Of a stretch of 64,000 nucleotides of DNA, positions 10,889 through 21,056 are shown piece by piece. The position numbers and the translations under genes were made by a program. Source of the DNA: Corylus avellana (Eukaryota > Streptophyta > Magnoliopsida > Fagales > Betulaceae). The DNA is taken from contig NC_081550.1 of NCBI RefSeq assembly GCF_901000735.1, positions 7,983,815 to 8,047,814 of the forward strand. Direction: 5' to 3'. Under the pieces are notes generated by a model. The model was not told the origin of the DNA, made no database searches, and saw only the letters and a program-made list of their open reading frames with translations. Position 1 is the first letter of the stretch, and every line of letters starts with the position of its first letter.

Positions 10889-11650
10889 GTAACTTTCAAT
10901 TTCATATTATATAATATTCAGGAACTTATACTGTCCAAAAAATTACCTTAATGTTTTTAGAACTTGAAAGACCTTGTTTACTTAGAAGTTGGGTGCTACG
11001 TTGGTCTAGTTGGATCCTAGGACGACTGAAAAATATCAGAACTTGATGACAGGATTCTTTGGAGCTCTTGGATTGAAGCTTGGACAAAGCTGTGCGCATG
11101 ATTTTGATTTCTCCGGTTTATATCACTTAAGTTTAGAATTACCAAAATATAAATTGTTCATATACAATCGAATCTACCAGCTTGTTGAGATGGTAAAAAG
11201 CGACATTCTGCAAACTAAAGAAAATATTTACATATTGTGCGACCTATTTGATTTACTCACTCTAGGTTCATGTTGCAAAATTTTGTTCTTAACATTATGG
11301 ATATGTGCACCTATCAAAAAATAATAATAATAATAGTAATTATTCTAAATTTTGTCTAAACTAAATGGGATTAGCATTTAATTCCTCATTTGTTGTATGG
11401 TCTAAGTATTATCATGGTGTTCCATCATTATCACTTTACATACTAATTTTTATCTTCTCCTTGATATTATTATTGAATTTAGAGTAATAGAGTATAGTGT
11501 TCACCTTTGTATATGGAATGCCAATATGTATATATTTGTATATTATATCTGTAAGAGTAATTGAGTATAGTGTTCACTTTTTATTAGGATTATTTATATA
11601 TCTTTTGCATATGGAATCATATTTTAAATTGCTCTTTTTTTAAAAAAAAA

Positions 11651-11681
<31 letters not shown>

Positions 11682-11699
11682 TTATTAGGGTCGAACTAA
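10889..11699. other. Non-coding stretch
   Basis: AT-rich sequence between the SMC4-like exon and the CACTA subterminal array. It has an unassigned open frame at about 11,010-11,324 and an (AAT)n microsatellite at about 11,651-11,672. Nothing further is supported. Confidence 0.4.
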
Positions 11700-11734
11700 C
11701 TCTAATAATGTTTTATTGTTTTTTTAGAATGTCA

Positions 11735-12399
11735 AACTCATTAGCGTCCACTTTGGTTCAACCATCAGCGTCCAAACAAAAGTGGACGTTGATGGTTGTT
11801 TTATTTTTTATTTTTTTGGGACCAATAGCGTCCACTTTAGTGGACACTAATGGTGCAACCATCAGCGTCCACTTTGTTTGGATGCTGATGGTTGTTTTAT
11901 TTTTTATTTTTCGAGACTGTGGACGCTAATGGTAAAGTGGACGTTGATGGTTTCACCATCAACGTCCACCTTCGTTTGGATGCTGATTGTTCCTTTTTCC
12001 TTCTTTTTTTTAAAAATTTTTTTTTTTAATTTTTAATTTTTGGGACCATTAGTGTACACTAAAGTGGACGCTAATGGTGCAACCATCAACGTCCACTTTC
12101 GTTTGGGCGCTGATGGTTTTATTTTTTGGAACTATTAGCGACGTTAATGGTGCACTATTAGCGTCCACTCAAAGTGGACGCTGATAGTGGAGCACTAGCG
12201 TTGACTTTATTTGTCTTCCACTCCAGCATCAGCGTCCAAAATACAAGACTTTTAGTGTCAACTTAGTGGACGCTAAAGGGTCATGATTATCGTCTACCCG
12301 ATTAGTGTCCAACAGCCGACGCTATTGATCCATAGCGTTGACTTTGGGACTTTTAGCGTCAAAACAGAGTCACCCCTAAAGACTTGATTTCTTGTAGTG
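11735..12399. mobile_element. CACTA (En/Spm-type) transposon terminus with subterminal repeats
   Basis: The right edge reads ATTTCTTGTAGTG at 12,387-12,399, the reverse complement of the canonical CACTACAAGAAAT terminus of plant CACTA transposons. The about 650 bases inside carry many copies, in both orientations, of AGCGTCCAC / GTGGACGCT, as expected for transposase-binding subterminal repeats. Immediately outside (GTGATAGTTCTG...) the sequence resumes similarity to 40,283 onward, where no such element is present, which supports this boundary. No matching left end or transposase was found in the window, so the left limit given is that of the repeat array. The element may be truncated or may extend left over the exon fragments. 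Confidence 0.75.
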
Positions 12400-12988
12400 G
12401 TGATAGTTCTGTCTAAAATAGAACATAAAACATTAAAGGAGATTTTGAATGCAAAAATGATTTGATTTATTGTGATAGAAATCTGCCCTTGAGAATCAGT
12501 GATTCAGAATTTATAACATAAGATGAATGCAGTATGAAAGTGATTGTCTCTCCCTAAATTTATGAGCACTCCACGTCAATCCAGTTGTACAGAAGTTCTA
12601 TAAGAGTTGAGTTGAATGACACAAGACCAAAGAGAGACAAATCATGTTGCACACAATGTTCTATAAGGAACAAGTAGTCCTATATATCAAACTGCATCCA
12701 ACAAGAAAATAAGAAAAAGCAAACAAAAATGTAAGTGTTACTATTGTAACAAAAACCGTTAGTGGAACATAAAAGCTATTGCAAAATAAACCAATAACTT
12801 GAATTTTATCATGATGTCCATCCTGTTATGGTTTTATTAAGCTTTACCATACAAAATAGAGCAACATATTCAAAAACCAACATTTTGAATCTACCGCAAC
12901 CTCTTCTATTTTCCCTTTTTTTATTATCAGGAAAAAATCTCAATTATTTCTAACAAAAAAAAAAAAATTCTTAGCCATGGTATGCTCC

Positions 12989-13019
<31 letters not shown>

Positions 13020-13264
13020 AACGTGTATGACAAACACAAGAATCCTAAGACGTGTTTGTTTTTGGGTGTTTATGTTTGTCATGGGATAAACTAGCGGCCT
13101 CTGTGAGCAACATACTCTACTACAATCATCTTCTTCCTCGAAATCTCAATTTGGAGAGATTGGTTCGCTTTGAATTCCTCCACCCAGAAAACTATTTGTT
13201 CCACTTTGTCGTCCACATCTTGACATGTTTCTTGTAGGCAAGTTAGGAAAAGGCATATATACTA
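12400..13264. repeat. Duplicated segment, copy 1 (related to 40,283-41,190)
   Basis: This segment matches 40,283-41,190 ('agaacataaaacattaaagg', 'tagaaatctgcccttgagaa', 'tcaatccagttgtacagaag', 'aagttaggaaaaggcat'). Its end part matches 14,270-14,837. The 40-kb copy lies in the last intron of the minus-strand gene there, so this is probably a relic of a related intron. A (CT)n microsatellite sits at about 12,989-13,014. It is non-coding. Confidence 0.7.
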
Positions 13265-13433
13265 GAAGGGCCGGCTCAAGCCCTAGGCGAGTTAGGCCCT
13301 CACCTAGGGCCCCCAATTTAATAAGGCTCAAAAAAAAAATTAAGGCCCAAAATGTTTCTTAATAAGGCCTTAATTTTTTTTTTTATAAAACTTAAGGCCT
13401 CCAATCATTATAAGTAAGTAATATAAATAAGGT

Positions 13434-13547
13434 CTCGTCCCTAAGAGTTAGTTCAATCGGTTGGGACCACGCTTAATGAAACGGAGGTCACTAGTTCAAA
13501 TCCTCGTCCCCCTCTTGTGTGGACATATCAAAAAAAAAAAAAAAAAG
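13434..13547 (+). repeat. tRNA-derived SINE
   Basis: The unit has an A-box-like TAGTTCAATCGGTTGGGA and a B-box-like AGTTCAAATCCTCG. It ends GTGTGGACATATCAAAAA with a poly(A) tail. The same unit occurs on the minus strand at 14,019-14,131 and 15,465-15,590, so it is a repeated SINE family rather than a tRNA gene. It is present in hAT copy 1 but absent at the equivalent point of copy 2, so it inserted after the duplication or was lost from copy 2. Confidence 0.65.
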
Positions 13548-13781
13548 CCCTCAATTTAAAAAGGCCAATTAATAAAGCCTCAATTAATAAGCCCATTATA
13601 AATTCTAGAAATAATTCAAGAAAAAAAGAAAATAAAAAGGGACAAAGCCTAAAGCCTTACACACCCACTTGTCTTTATTAAAAATAAAGTATTATTGTTT
13701 TATAACATCAAGATGAATAATTGAATAGGTCAAACGATCAACATGCTCTTTCTGCGTTTTTGGTGAGAATTTTATTGTTTT

Positions 13782-13859
13782 NNNNNNNNNNNNNNNNNNN
13801 NNNNNNNNNNNNNNNNNNNNNNNNNNNNNNNNNNNNNNNNNNNNNNNNNNNNNNNNNNN
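13782..13859. other. Assembly gap (78 N)
   Basis: A run of N inside hAT copy 1. By comparison with copy 2 (15,080-15,311), roughly 230 bases of related sequence may be missing here. Confidence 0.95.
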
Positions 13860-14018
13860 CTTTGCTCGACATTTTCTGAGTTTCTCTTTTTTGCCTATCT
13901 GCTAAGTGCTAATTTTCTCTTCCTTTCCGAGTCTCCAAGAATTGCTTCATAATTCCTTTGCCAAATCAGGTTTTATTGTTATATTTTTGTGATTTATTTT
14001 ATTATAGTTATAATTTTT

Positions 14019-14131
14019 TTTTTTTTGACATGTCCACACAAGGAAAGGAGGAGGGGAGATTCGAACTAGTGAACTCTGCTTCATGAGACATGGTTCACAG
14101 CCAATTGAGCTACCCCTTGGAGATGTTATAA
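14019..14131 (-). repeat. tRNA-derived SINE
   Basis: The T run and TTGACATGTCCACACAAGG mark the poly(A) end on the minus strand. The B-box appears as GATTCGAACTAGTGAACTC, and the A-box region as 'ccaattgagctacccc'. The copy sits at the same place in hAT copy 2 (15,465-15,590), so this insertion predates the duplication. Confidence 0.7.
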
Positions 14132-14249
14132 TTTTTTTTTTTTTTGATAAATCGTGTTTGTTTAATTTGTTAGTATTTTTAATTAAACATGCCTACTAGA
14201 AAATATGCATATGGATATGAAAAACTTTTTTTTTTTTTTTTTTTTTTTT

Positions 14250-14269
14250 NNNNNNNNNNNNNNNNNNNN
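14250..14269. other. Assembly gap (20 N)
   Basis: A short N run follows a T homopolymer of about 25 bases. It separates duplicated segments 1 and 2, so the junction between them is not established by sequence. Confidence 0.95.
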
Positions 14270-14837
14270 AAACTGCATCGAAGAAGAAAATAAGAAAAAG
14301 CAAACAAAAATGTAAGTGTTACTATTGTAACAAAACCATTAGTGGAACATAAAAGCTATTGCAAAATAGACCAATAACTTGAATTTTATCATGATGTCCA
14401 TCCTGTTATGGTTTTATTAAGCTTTACCATACAAAATAGAGCAACAACATATTCAAAAACCAACATTTTGAATCTACTGCAACCTCTTCTATTTTCCCTT
14501 TTTTTATTATCAGGAAAAAATCTCAATTATTTCTAACCAAAAAATATATATATATTCTTAGCCATGGTACGCTCCCTCTCTCTCTCTTTGAACGTGCATG
14601 ACAGACACAAGAATCCTAAGATGTGTTTATTTCTGGGTGTCTATGTTTGTCATGGGATAAACCAACGGTCTCTGTGAGCAACATACTCTACTACAATCAT
14701 CTTCTCCCATGAAATCTCAACTTGGAGAGATTGGTTTGCTCTGAATTCCTCCACCCAAAAAATTATTTGTTCCACTTTCTCGTGAACATCTTGACATGTT
14801 TCTTGTGGGCAAGTTAGGAAAAGGCATATGTACTAGA
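14270..14837. repeat. Duplicated segment, copy 2
   Basis: This is a near-identical repeat of 12,690-13,264 starting 'aactgcatcgaagaagaaaa' right at the gap edge. Copies 1 and 2 differ by scattered substitutions and small indels. It leads directly into hAT copy 2. Confidence 0.75.
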
Positions 14838-15464
14838 AGGGCCGGCTCAAGCCCTAGGCGATTTAGGGCTCAATTTAATAAGGCTCCAATTAACAAGCCC
14901 ATTATAAATTCTAGAAATAATTCAAGAAAAAAAGAAAATGAAAACGGACAAAGCCTAAAGCCATACACACCAACTTGTCTTTGTTAAAAATAAAGTATTA
15001 TTGTTTTTTAACATCAAGATGAATAATTGAATAGGTCAAACGATCAACATGCTCTTTCTGCGTTTTTGGTGAGAATTTTATTGTTTTATAACATCAAGAA
15101 ACAGAAGAATTGAATAGGACAAACGACCAACATGCTCTTTCTGCGTTTTTGGTGAGAAATTCTCATCATTACAAATAAAATATTATTGATTTGTTTCCTA
15201 TTTTATTATATAGGAATAATCAACGGCCAAAAACATAGACTCCATAGAGTATAATGCTGGCTATTAGGGGCATTTTGAATACCACTCTCTTCTGTCTGCC
15301 TCCCTCTCCTCTTTGCTCGACATGTTCTAAGTTTCTCCTCTTTGCTTATCTGCTAAGTGCTAATTTTCTTTTCCTCTCCGAGTCTTGAAGAATTGCTTCA
15401 TAATTCTTTTGCTAAATCAAGTTTTATTGTTTTATTTTTGTGATTTATTTTATTATAGTCATAA

Positions 15465-15590
15465 TTTTTTTTTTTTTTGACATGTCCATACAAGAAAAGG
15501 AGGAAGGGGAATTCAAACTAGTGAACTCCGCTTCATGAGACGTAGTTCACAGCCAATTGAGCCACCCCTTGGGGACGTCATAATTTTTTT
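15465..15590 (-). repeat. tRNA-derived SINE
   Basis: The same family and position as the SINE at 14,019-14,131: a T run, 'gacatgtccatacaag', the B-box region 'ttcaaactagtgaactc', and the A-box region 'ccaattgagccacccc'. Confidence 0.65.
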
Positions 15591-15638
15591 TTTATAAATC
15601 GTGTTTGTTTAATTTGATAGTATTTTTAATTAAACATG

Positions 15639-16135
15639 TCTACTAGAAAATATGCATCTAGATATGAAAATTGATTGAATCTCAAATAGGAGCTCTAAAT
15701 AATTTTGTTATCAGCAATAAACAAAATTGAGGCCTATACGAAAATATTTTCGGTTTTTCATTTAATTTTAAGAAATTAAAATCACTAGATGATGATGGTT
15801 TGCAAAATAAATGTCTTAATCTACAAGGTTTCCTAAAACATGTTCTTGATGGTTTAAATTTATTTTCAAAACTAAAAGTTTTAAAAGAAATTTTACAAAT
15901 AGAAGAAAGTGCTCAAATTGACATATAAATTATATAAAAAGACTTAATTCTTTTTCAAATGCATGTACGGTTGCTTTTGCAGAAAGAAGTTTTTCAAAAT
16001 TAAAATTGATAAAATCCTACTTAAGATTAACAATGTCACAATAGAGATTAAATGAATTAGCCATATTATCAATTGAAAAAAAGATGTTAGAAAATCTTGA
16101 ATATAAAAACTTAATTATTAATTTTAGATCTCAAA
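15639..16135 (+). pseudogene. Decayed hAT transposase (ZMYM1-like)
   Basis: An N-terminal piece at 15,639 reads 'MSTRKYASRYE'. It is followed after an internal deletion by C-terminal pieces: 'LKSLDDDGLQNKCLNLQGF', 'LFSKLKVLKEILQIEES', 'FAERSFSKLKLIKSYLRL' and 'RLNELAILSIEKKMLENLE'. The AERSFSKLKLIK...R..M...RL..LA.LSIE pattern is the hAT dimerisation region of plant ZMYM1-like transposases. Several in-frame stops and the missing catalytic core make it non-functional. The MULE sits right at the end of this fragment. Confidence 0.8.
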
Positions 16136-16546
16136 AAACAGTGCATTTTACGAATGCCAGATTGACAAAAAATGTTGATTCCACGTGTCCAAGTTTACAC
16201 GTAGGACCAAAACTTACCATTTTGGAAACTTGGGGGTTTGAAATCAAACCCCCACGTCATATCTCTTCCCCAACAAAACGCACCACCGACAGGCATACCC
16301 ACCGACGCGTTCAATCCCTGGCATACCCATCGACCCACACAGCGGCTGAACGGAGACCCACCGATGCACCCACGGACGGCTAAACGGAGACCCACTAGCG
16401 CAATAGAATCCACCGTCGAGCCTAGCAGTCCAGCCACCAATTTTCTGACCTACAACCGAGACCCACCGGCTGGCAACCCATCCAAGGTAATTTCCCATAC
16501 TTTTTTTGTGGTCTGTGCTAGTCTAACAATGTGGGTGTGGAACAGC
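16136..16546 (+). repeat. MULE left terminal inverted repeat
   Basis: It starts AAACAGTGCATTTTACGAAT and contains 'ccaagtttacacgtaggacc' and a GC-rich part with repeated 'acccaccg' phrases (16,260-16,480). It is inverted relative to 19,589-19,999. The open frames over it arise from the GC-rich repeat and are not genes. Confidence 0.8.
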
Positions 16547-16929
16547 AGAAAGTAATTCCAGCTTAAATCATCAGCTACCACTTTTTGTTGTTTTTCATCC
16601 CAACAAACCCCCTTTTGAATGAGTAGAATATTTATGCTACTGTTTCGACATATACTTTGACAATGACTGTATGAAATGCAGAGTATTCATCAATAGAAGC
16701 ATTAGTAATCGTAGAATTTATTGTAGAGAATATAGCATTCGACAAACACTCACAAGTGCCTCGTTTTGTTCAAGTTTGAAAATGATATAGGTAGGTGATT
16801 CCAGATATCTAATTCTAATAAATTTGTGACCATTCTAAATATTGTGACCATGCCTGCCCAAGCTTTCTTGTTAAAAGTGTGGCTAGTCTTGTTCCCTTTA
16901 TATATTGTTTAATTATGTGTATATTTTGT

Positions 16930-18968
16930 TCAGATAGTAAGATGAATAGGAAGAAGAAAATTCTTGTGGATGGAGAAGACGAACTCTACACAGTGAAGCC
17001 CAAAAAGGTTTGTAAATTTTATTTTGTTCTCGGCCTCAGCCACTGCAAATGCTATTGGGAACATGTCGTCGTTTTCATCCTTGCCTATGGCACACAATAA
17101 TTGCCCCCCATATTCCCCCTTTAGATGACAAACATCTAAACAAATAACTGGTCGACAACCATACGTGAACCCCTTCTTACATGCATCAAGGCAAATATAC
17201 GTTCTCTGGAAGAATGCTCCGTCTCTCTGAATAAATGCACTACTACCAGGGTTGGTGCTTCGTACCGCCAAGGCATACCTCCTTGTGAGGCGATACTGCT
17301 TGGAATGGCTCCCAAAAAGTTGATGCAATGCCTCCTTCTTTGCCCTATAGCAACAAGCAATGGGAACGTCTATGTTAAGGTCTCTTTTCATCCTCTGTTG
17401 CAATGCATAAGGGGTCTAGGTGGGATCATCCTTGAAGTCCTTCTTATATGTACGAACCATGTAATCGACATCGCATTGGGTGTTTTCGTACTGATTACCA
17501 CAAGTATGAGTTGGGTACAAAGTTTTAATCTGTATACAATTCCTTTTAGCATCAATAGAGGCATGAATCCTCCATGCACAATGCGCTTCTCTACATATTG
17601 CACTAACTCTACCTAAGTCATTGTGTTTGTAGTGGTAGTCGAACCAATTCTGCACCGCATACAGTTTAAGTGCCCGCTTAAATGAATATGTATCTGCAAA
17701 CTGATCCCCTAATCCAAACTTCACTGGAATTTCCAAGTCATGTTTCTCATTGAAGTGCTTATACCGCTTCTTATTTTTTCCATTGTCAGAATCACTGCCC
17801 TGCAAACTCGCAAGACCATCACTTTCATCCTCGAAATCGTCATCCCCAAACTCAACTCTTTTATCATTTATATTACAGTCAACCTTCTCCCACCAGTTGG
17901 ACGTTCCAGCCTTTTCTTTATTGACCTCATCAGCATCGTAGCATAGGTCTTCATCCTCACCATCAGTTGCTTCAAAGTCACTCAACAGCTCCTTTATGAC
18001 TTCATCAATATCCTGAACAACTTTAGTCTTCCGTGGCCTACCACTCTTTTGTAGTTTTTAGCTGTTTCTGGCATGGTGTGAACACGGCCATGAGCATTGT
18101 CCTCCACACCGACATTACAATTGTTCCCCACACCGACATTCACATTTTCCTCTTCATCTTGCAATACAAGTTGAGCATACGTTGTTTTTCTTCTTACTCT
18201 TCTAAGTGAGAAAAAAAAAAAAGAAAGGATCAACAACCACTACAATTTACCTAAACCCTAAACACAAATAAGCTTAATGCTCAATCAATAAATAAATAAA
18301 TAAATTTTTTTTAAAAGAATTACTTACTTAAAAGAATATAAACATGTGTACCAACCTTGACTGGTGTTCGGTCGATTGGTGGTCGGTTGCTTGCCTGCTT
18401 GCTTTCTTGGAGGTGCACAGTCGCTAGAAGTCCTTTTCTTTGATGGCGTAAAAGTACGGGTAGCCCTAGTTTTGACCCGTGGGCTTTTAGAAATTTTTGG
18501 TTGAGCATTTGCAAAAGGGATTTCATCTTGTCCTTCTCCATCTCCATCTCCACCTTCACTGGCAGCCCTAGTTGTTTCATCCACCCCACCACCCCCTTCT
18601 CCATCTTTTCTTTCAGCAGCTTCAAGAAATAAATGCTCATCTATAATAACAACATCGTCCACCAAATGTTCAACATATAAGTGAACTTTTTCAGATGTGT
18701 AAATCTCAACAACATTTATAAAATCTACAATTTCTGCATCTCCATTAAAAGATATCAATTGGTCATGATGGTCACCGACGTTATACCAAAGTCTAAAGTC
18801 GTTCAAGTAACCTAAATCACGAACCAACTCTTTTATCTCCCACAAACTTAAATAGTCAATGTCGTACGCTCTTATTTTATGGACGTCACCATCAACGTAT
18901 GAAAATGGGTTATGGCGCATTATCCCACCATGATGGACGCTTATATTGATCAGCATATCTATAAACAT
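16930..18968 (-). pseudogene. MuDR-family transposase, broken and C-terminally deleted
   Basis: Reading leftward, 18,968-18,356 encodes the plant MuDR N-terminal PB1-like domain ('YDIDYLSLWEIKELVRDLGY', later 'VHLYVEHLVDD') and an acidic or basic linker. An apparent intron lies at about 18.2-18.35 kb, then a frameshift near 17,990. Positions 17,985-17,419 encode the MuDR DNA-binding region ('FKRALKLYAVQNWFDYHY', 'RVSAICREAHCAWRIHAS', with the HTC motif). An in-frame TAG at 17,416-17,418 breaks it. From 17,403 the start of the MULE DDE domain follows ('RPVICLDVCHLKGEYGGQLL' with the first catalytic Asp, then 'MFPIAFAVAEAENK'). The sequence stops matching at about 17,010, so the second Asp, the Glu and the SWIM zinc finger are missing. 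The element could not mobilise itself. Confidence 0.85.
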
Positions 18969-19588
18969 ATAAAAGAGACCTAAAATATCAGATGATCATA
19001 TGATTCATGTGAACATACGAAGAAAGTCATAAGTTCATGCAATAAGCAAACAATATTTTGCTAAGTGCTTTCTATACATATGCATGTAAAGCGGCTTACA
19101 TAAGATTGAGAACATGCAACATTGTTTCATTACATGTAATACGTGCTCTTTAGTGTGTGGTCCATGCTCTCTTTAAGGTGGTCCATGCCCTTATACATGT
19201 TTGTTATTTTATCCAAGGGCAAGACTATGTCTTTCTTTAATTACAAATACCAAACTACCACCCCAGCCAAGTTGTAATTACTCCTAACCCTCTCTATGAC
19301 CCACAATCAGTTGTCAAAGGGCAAAACACGACAAACATAGGCTACTATGGACAAAGCAATTACAGCCCAAAAGTTGACAACAACAATGGAATAAAGTCAG
19401 ATTCCATTCCAACCACAACCAATATGGACCACACCCGATGCCAACAATGCAATAAAGTATGTTTTGTAAGATTCCAACACATTATATATTGTATATATAA
19501 ATCCAACACAGATTCGACAAAAAATTTGGGGATGGGGGTTTCGACAAGCATCTGACAATAGAACAAAAAGTGGAATAAAACTAGAAGA

Positions 19589-19999
19589 AGATTGTTCCAC
19601 ACTGTTAGACCAGCACAGACCACAAAAAGTATGGAAAATTACCTTAGATGGGTTGCCGGTCAGTGGGTCTCGGTTCTAGGTCAGAAAATGGGTGGACGCC
19701 GAACCGCTAGGCTCGACGGTGGATTCTATTGCGCCGGTGGGTGCGTCGGTGGGTTTCCGTTCAACCGCTGCTTGGGTCGCTGGGTATGCTTGGGATTGAA
19801 CTCATCGGTGGGTATGCCTGTCGGTGGTTCGTTTCGTCGGGGAAGAGATATGACTTGGGGGTTTTATTTGAAACTCCAAAGTTTCCAAAACTCACCGTTT
19901 TGGATGTGACCAAAACGGTGAGTTTTGGTCCTACGTGTAAACTTGGACACATGGGATCAACATTTTCTGTCAATCTAGCATTCGTAAAACACACTGTTT
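19589..19999 (-). repeat. MULE right terminal inverted repeat
   Basis: Inverted partner of 16,136-16,546, ending in CACACTGTTT. It contains an extra local palindrome 'ccgttttggatgtgaccaaa' / 'acggtgagttttgg' that is absent from the left arm. Confidence 0.8.
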
Positions 20000-20289
20000 A
20001 GAAGGGAGTAACGACAGTTACAAAAGTCTGACGGCAGAGATTTTTCTGGTATTTTAATTGGCCCAAAGAGTAAATTTTCGAAAAAAAAATAAATAAAAAA
20101 ATTTAGGGGCTATTTAATTTTGGCGCGTTGACTCAGGGTTTTATGATATATTTACCCTTTTTTTACTTAAAAAAAAAAAAAAAAAAACAAAGGCTCAATT
20201 TCAAAGTTTTGCCAAAGGCCTCAAAATACATTGAACCGACCTTGTTAAGACCCTACCATGGGTCTGGTTGTAACTCATGTTGGGTCAAA

Positions 20290-20709
20290 GCGGGTCACTT
20301 TTTTAATTTTTAAATAAGGACAAATTTAAATAAGGATGCAGCAATGCCAAATTAGCTGCTAAATATTATGGGCCTTTCAAGATTCTGAAAAAAAAAAAAA
20401 TTGGACCTGTAGCTCATCTGTTGGACTTGCCCAAAGAGTCTAAGTTACACCTGGTTTTTCACATTTCAGCCCTTAAGCAGTATGTGGGAGTTGCAAAACC
20501 TACACCTACTGAGCTTCCCGAAATTCCCAGTTCACCAGTCCTGCCGCAAGCTGTTTTGGAGTAACAACTGCGCAAGGGCACACCTGAAGTATTGGTGCAT
20601 TGGGTGGGATATTCCCCAGCAGATGCTTCTTGGGAGAAGAAGACTAAGTTCCATTCTCACTTTCCAGACTTCATCCTTGAGGACAAGAACGTTTTTATGG
20701 GGGAAGAAA
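20290..20709 (+). pseudogene. Ty3/Gypsy polyprotein C-terminus with chromodomain
   Basis: Translation gives 'AAKYYGPFKIL', then 'GPVAHLLDLPKESKLHLVFH', 'ISALKQYVG', and after a stop 'EVLVHWVGYSPADASWEKK' with 'FHSHFPDFILEDK'. This is the integrase C-terminus and chromodomain of chromovirus-type Gypsy elements. The chromodomain aromatic residues (W, Y, W) are visible. An in-frame stop (TAA at about 20,563) and an A-run frameshift near 20,390 show it is dead. The LTR follows directly. Confidence 0.85.
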
Positions 20710-21056
20710 TGTTACGGTCCTCATATGAGTAGTCTCTATGTAGTGCTCTATGTTTACTTTTTAAGTCTTATTTTAATTTGAGTAATAAGCTGGAAATTAA
20801 CCCTTAAGGTATTTCCTTTTTAGGAGAGTCCAGGTCTTGTAAGGATTTATGAGGTATTTCCATATAAGGAGCCTCACGTTTCCTAGTCCTACTCTGGGTA
20901 GGATTATTATTCCTAACCCTAGTTTGAGTTGGTTGTAACTCCTATTTAAGGAATAGTTTGCAATAAGAAAGGCAGAGAATATTTTAGCAAAATTGACACT
21001 TTGTGTTGTGAGGTCATGGGGTCTCTCTAACGATCCCTATTTTCCTATTTTCAACA
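20710..21056 (+). repeat. Gypsy 3' LTR
   Basis: It begins TGTTACGGTCCTCATATG directly after the polyprotein end and closes near TTTTCAACA at about 21,056. A TATA-like CCTATTTAAGG lies at about 20,942. The right edge is uncertain and could lie up to 21,142. No partner LTR is present in the window, so the element is 5'-truncated. Confidence 0.6.

Larger units (their letters stand above)
13265..14249. mobile_element. hAT-type element, copy 1 (5' part, interrupted by gaps)
   Basis: The segment begins AAGGGCCGGCTCAAGCCC, a hAT-like terminus also seen at 14,838. The pre-insertion form 'ggcatatgtactagg' is visible at about 41,170. The sequence continues with alternating 'aaggcccaa/aaggcctcaa' phrases and carries two SINE insertions. 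At about 14,190 it reaches a frame starting 'PTRKYAYGYEK', matching the N-terminus of ZMYM1-like hAT transposases. It then ends in a T run and a 20-base gap. It includes the N run 13,782-13,859. Confidence 0.6.
16136..19999 (-). mobile_element. MuDR-type MULE with about 410-bp terminal inverted repeats
   Basis: Both ends read AAACAGTG(T/C) in inverted orientation, and the match extends about 410 bases inward (16,136-16,546 and 19,589-19,999). Inside, on the minus strand, lies a decayed MuDR transposase. Long TIRs plus this transposase define a Mutator-like element. The nine bases flanking each end do not match, so the target duplication has decayed or the ends were rearranged. It is inserted in an older hAT element. 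Confidence 0.85.
14838..20246 (+). mobile_element. hAT-type element, copy 2, with nested MULE
   Basis: The left terminus AAGGGCCGGCTCAAGCCC is matched in inverted form at the right by 'aggcctcaaaatacattgaa' then 'ccgaccttg', ending at 20,246. The interior holds a minus-strand SINE (15,465-15,590), a severely deleted hAT transposase (15,639-16,135) and a 3.9-kb MULE (16,136-19,999). No convincing 8-bp target duplication was seen, probably because of age or because the right end lies in rearranged sequence. Confidence 0.6.

Noticed and set aside
13440..13510. Possible tRNA gene
   Set aside because: A- and B-box-like text is present, but no cloverleaf with matched acceptor stem was found, and the unit recurs with poly(A) tails as a SINE family.
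16195..16555. GC-rich open frames on both strands near the MULE ends (also 19,592-20,001)
   Set aside because: They fall inside the terminal inverted repeats, arise from the ACCCACCG repeats and are mirrored between the two ends.
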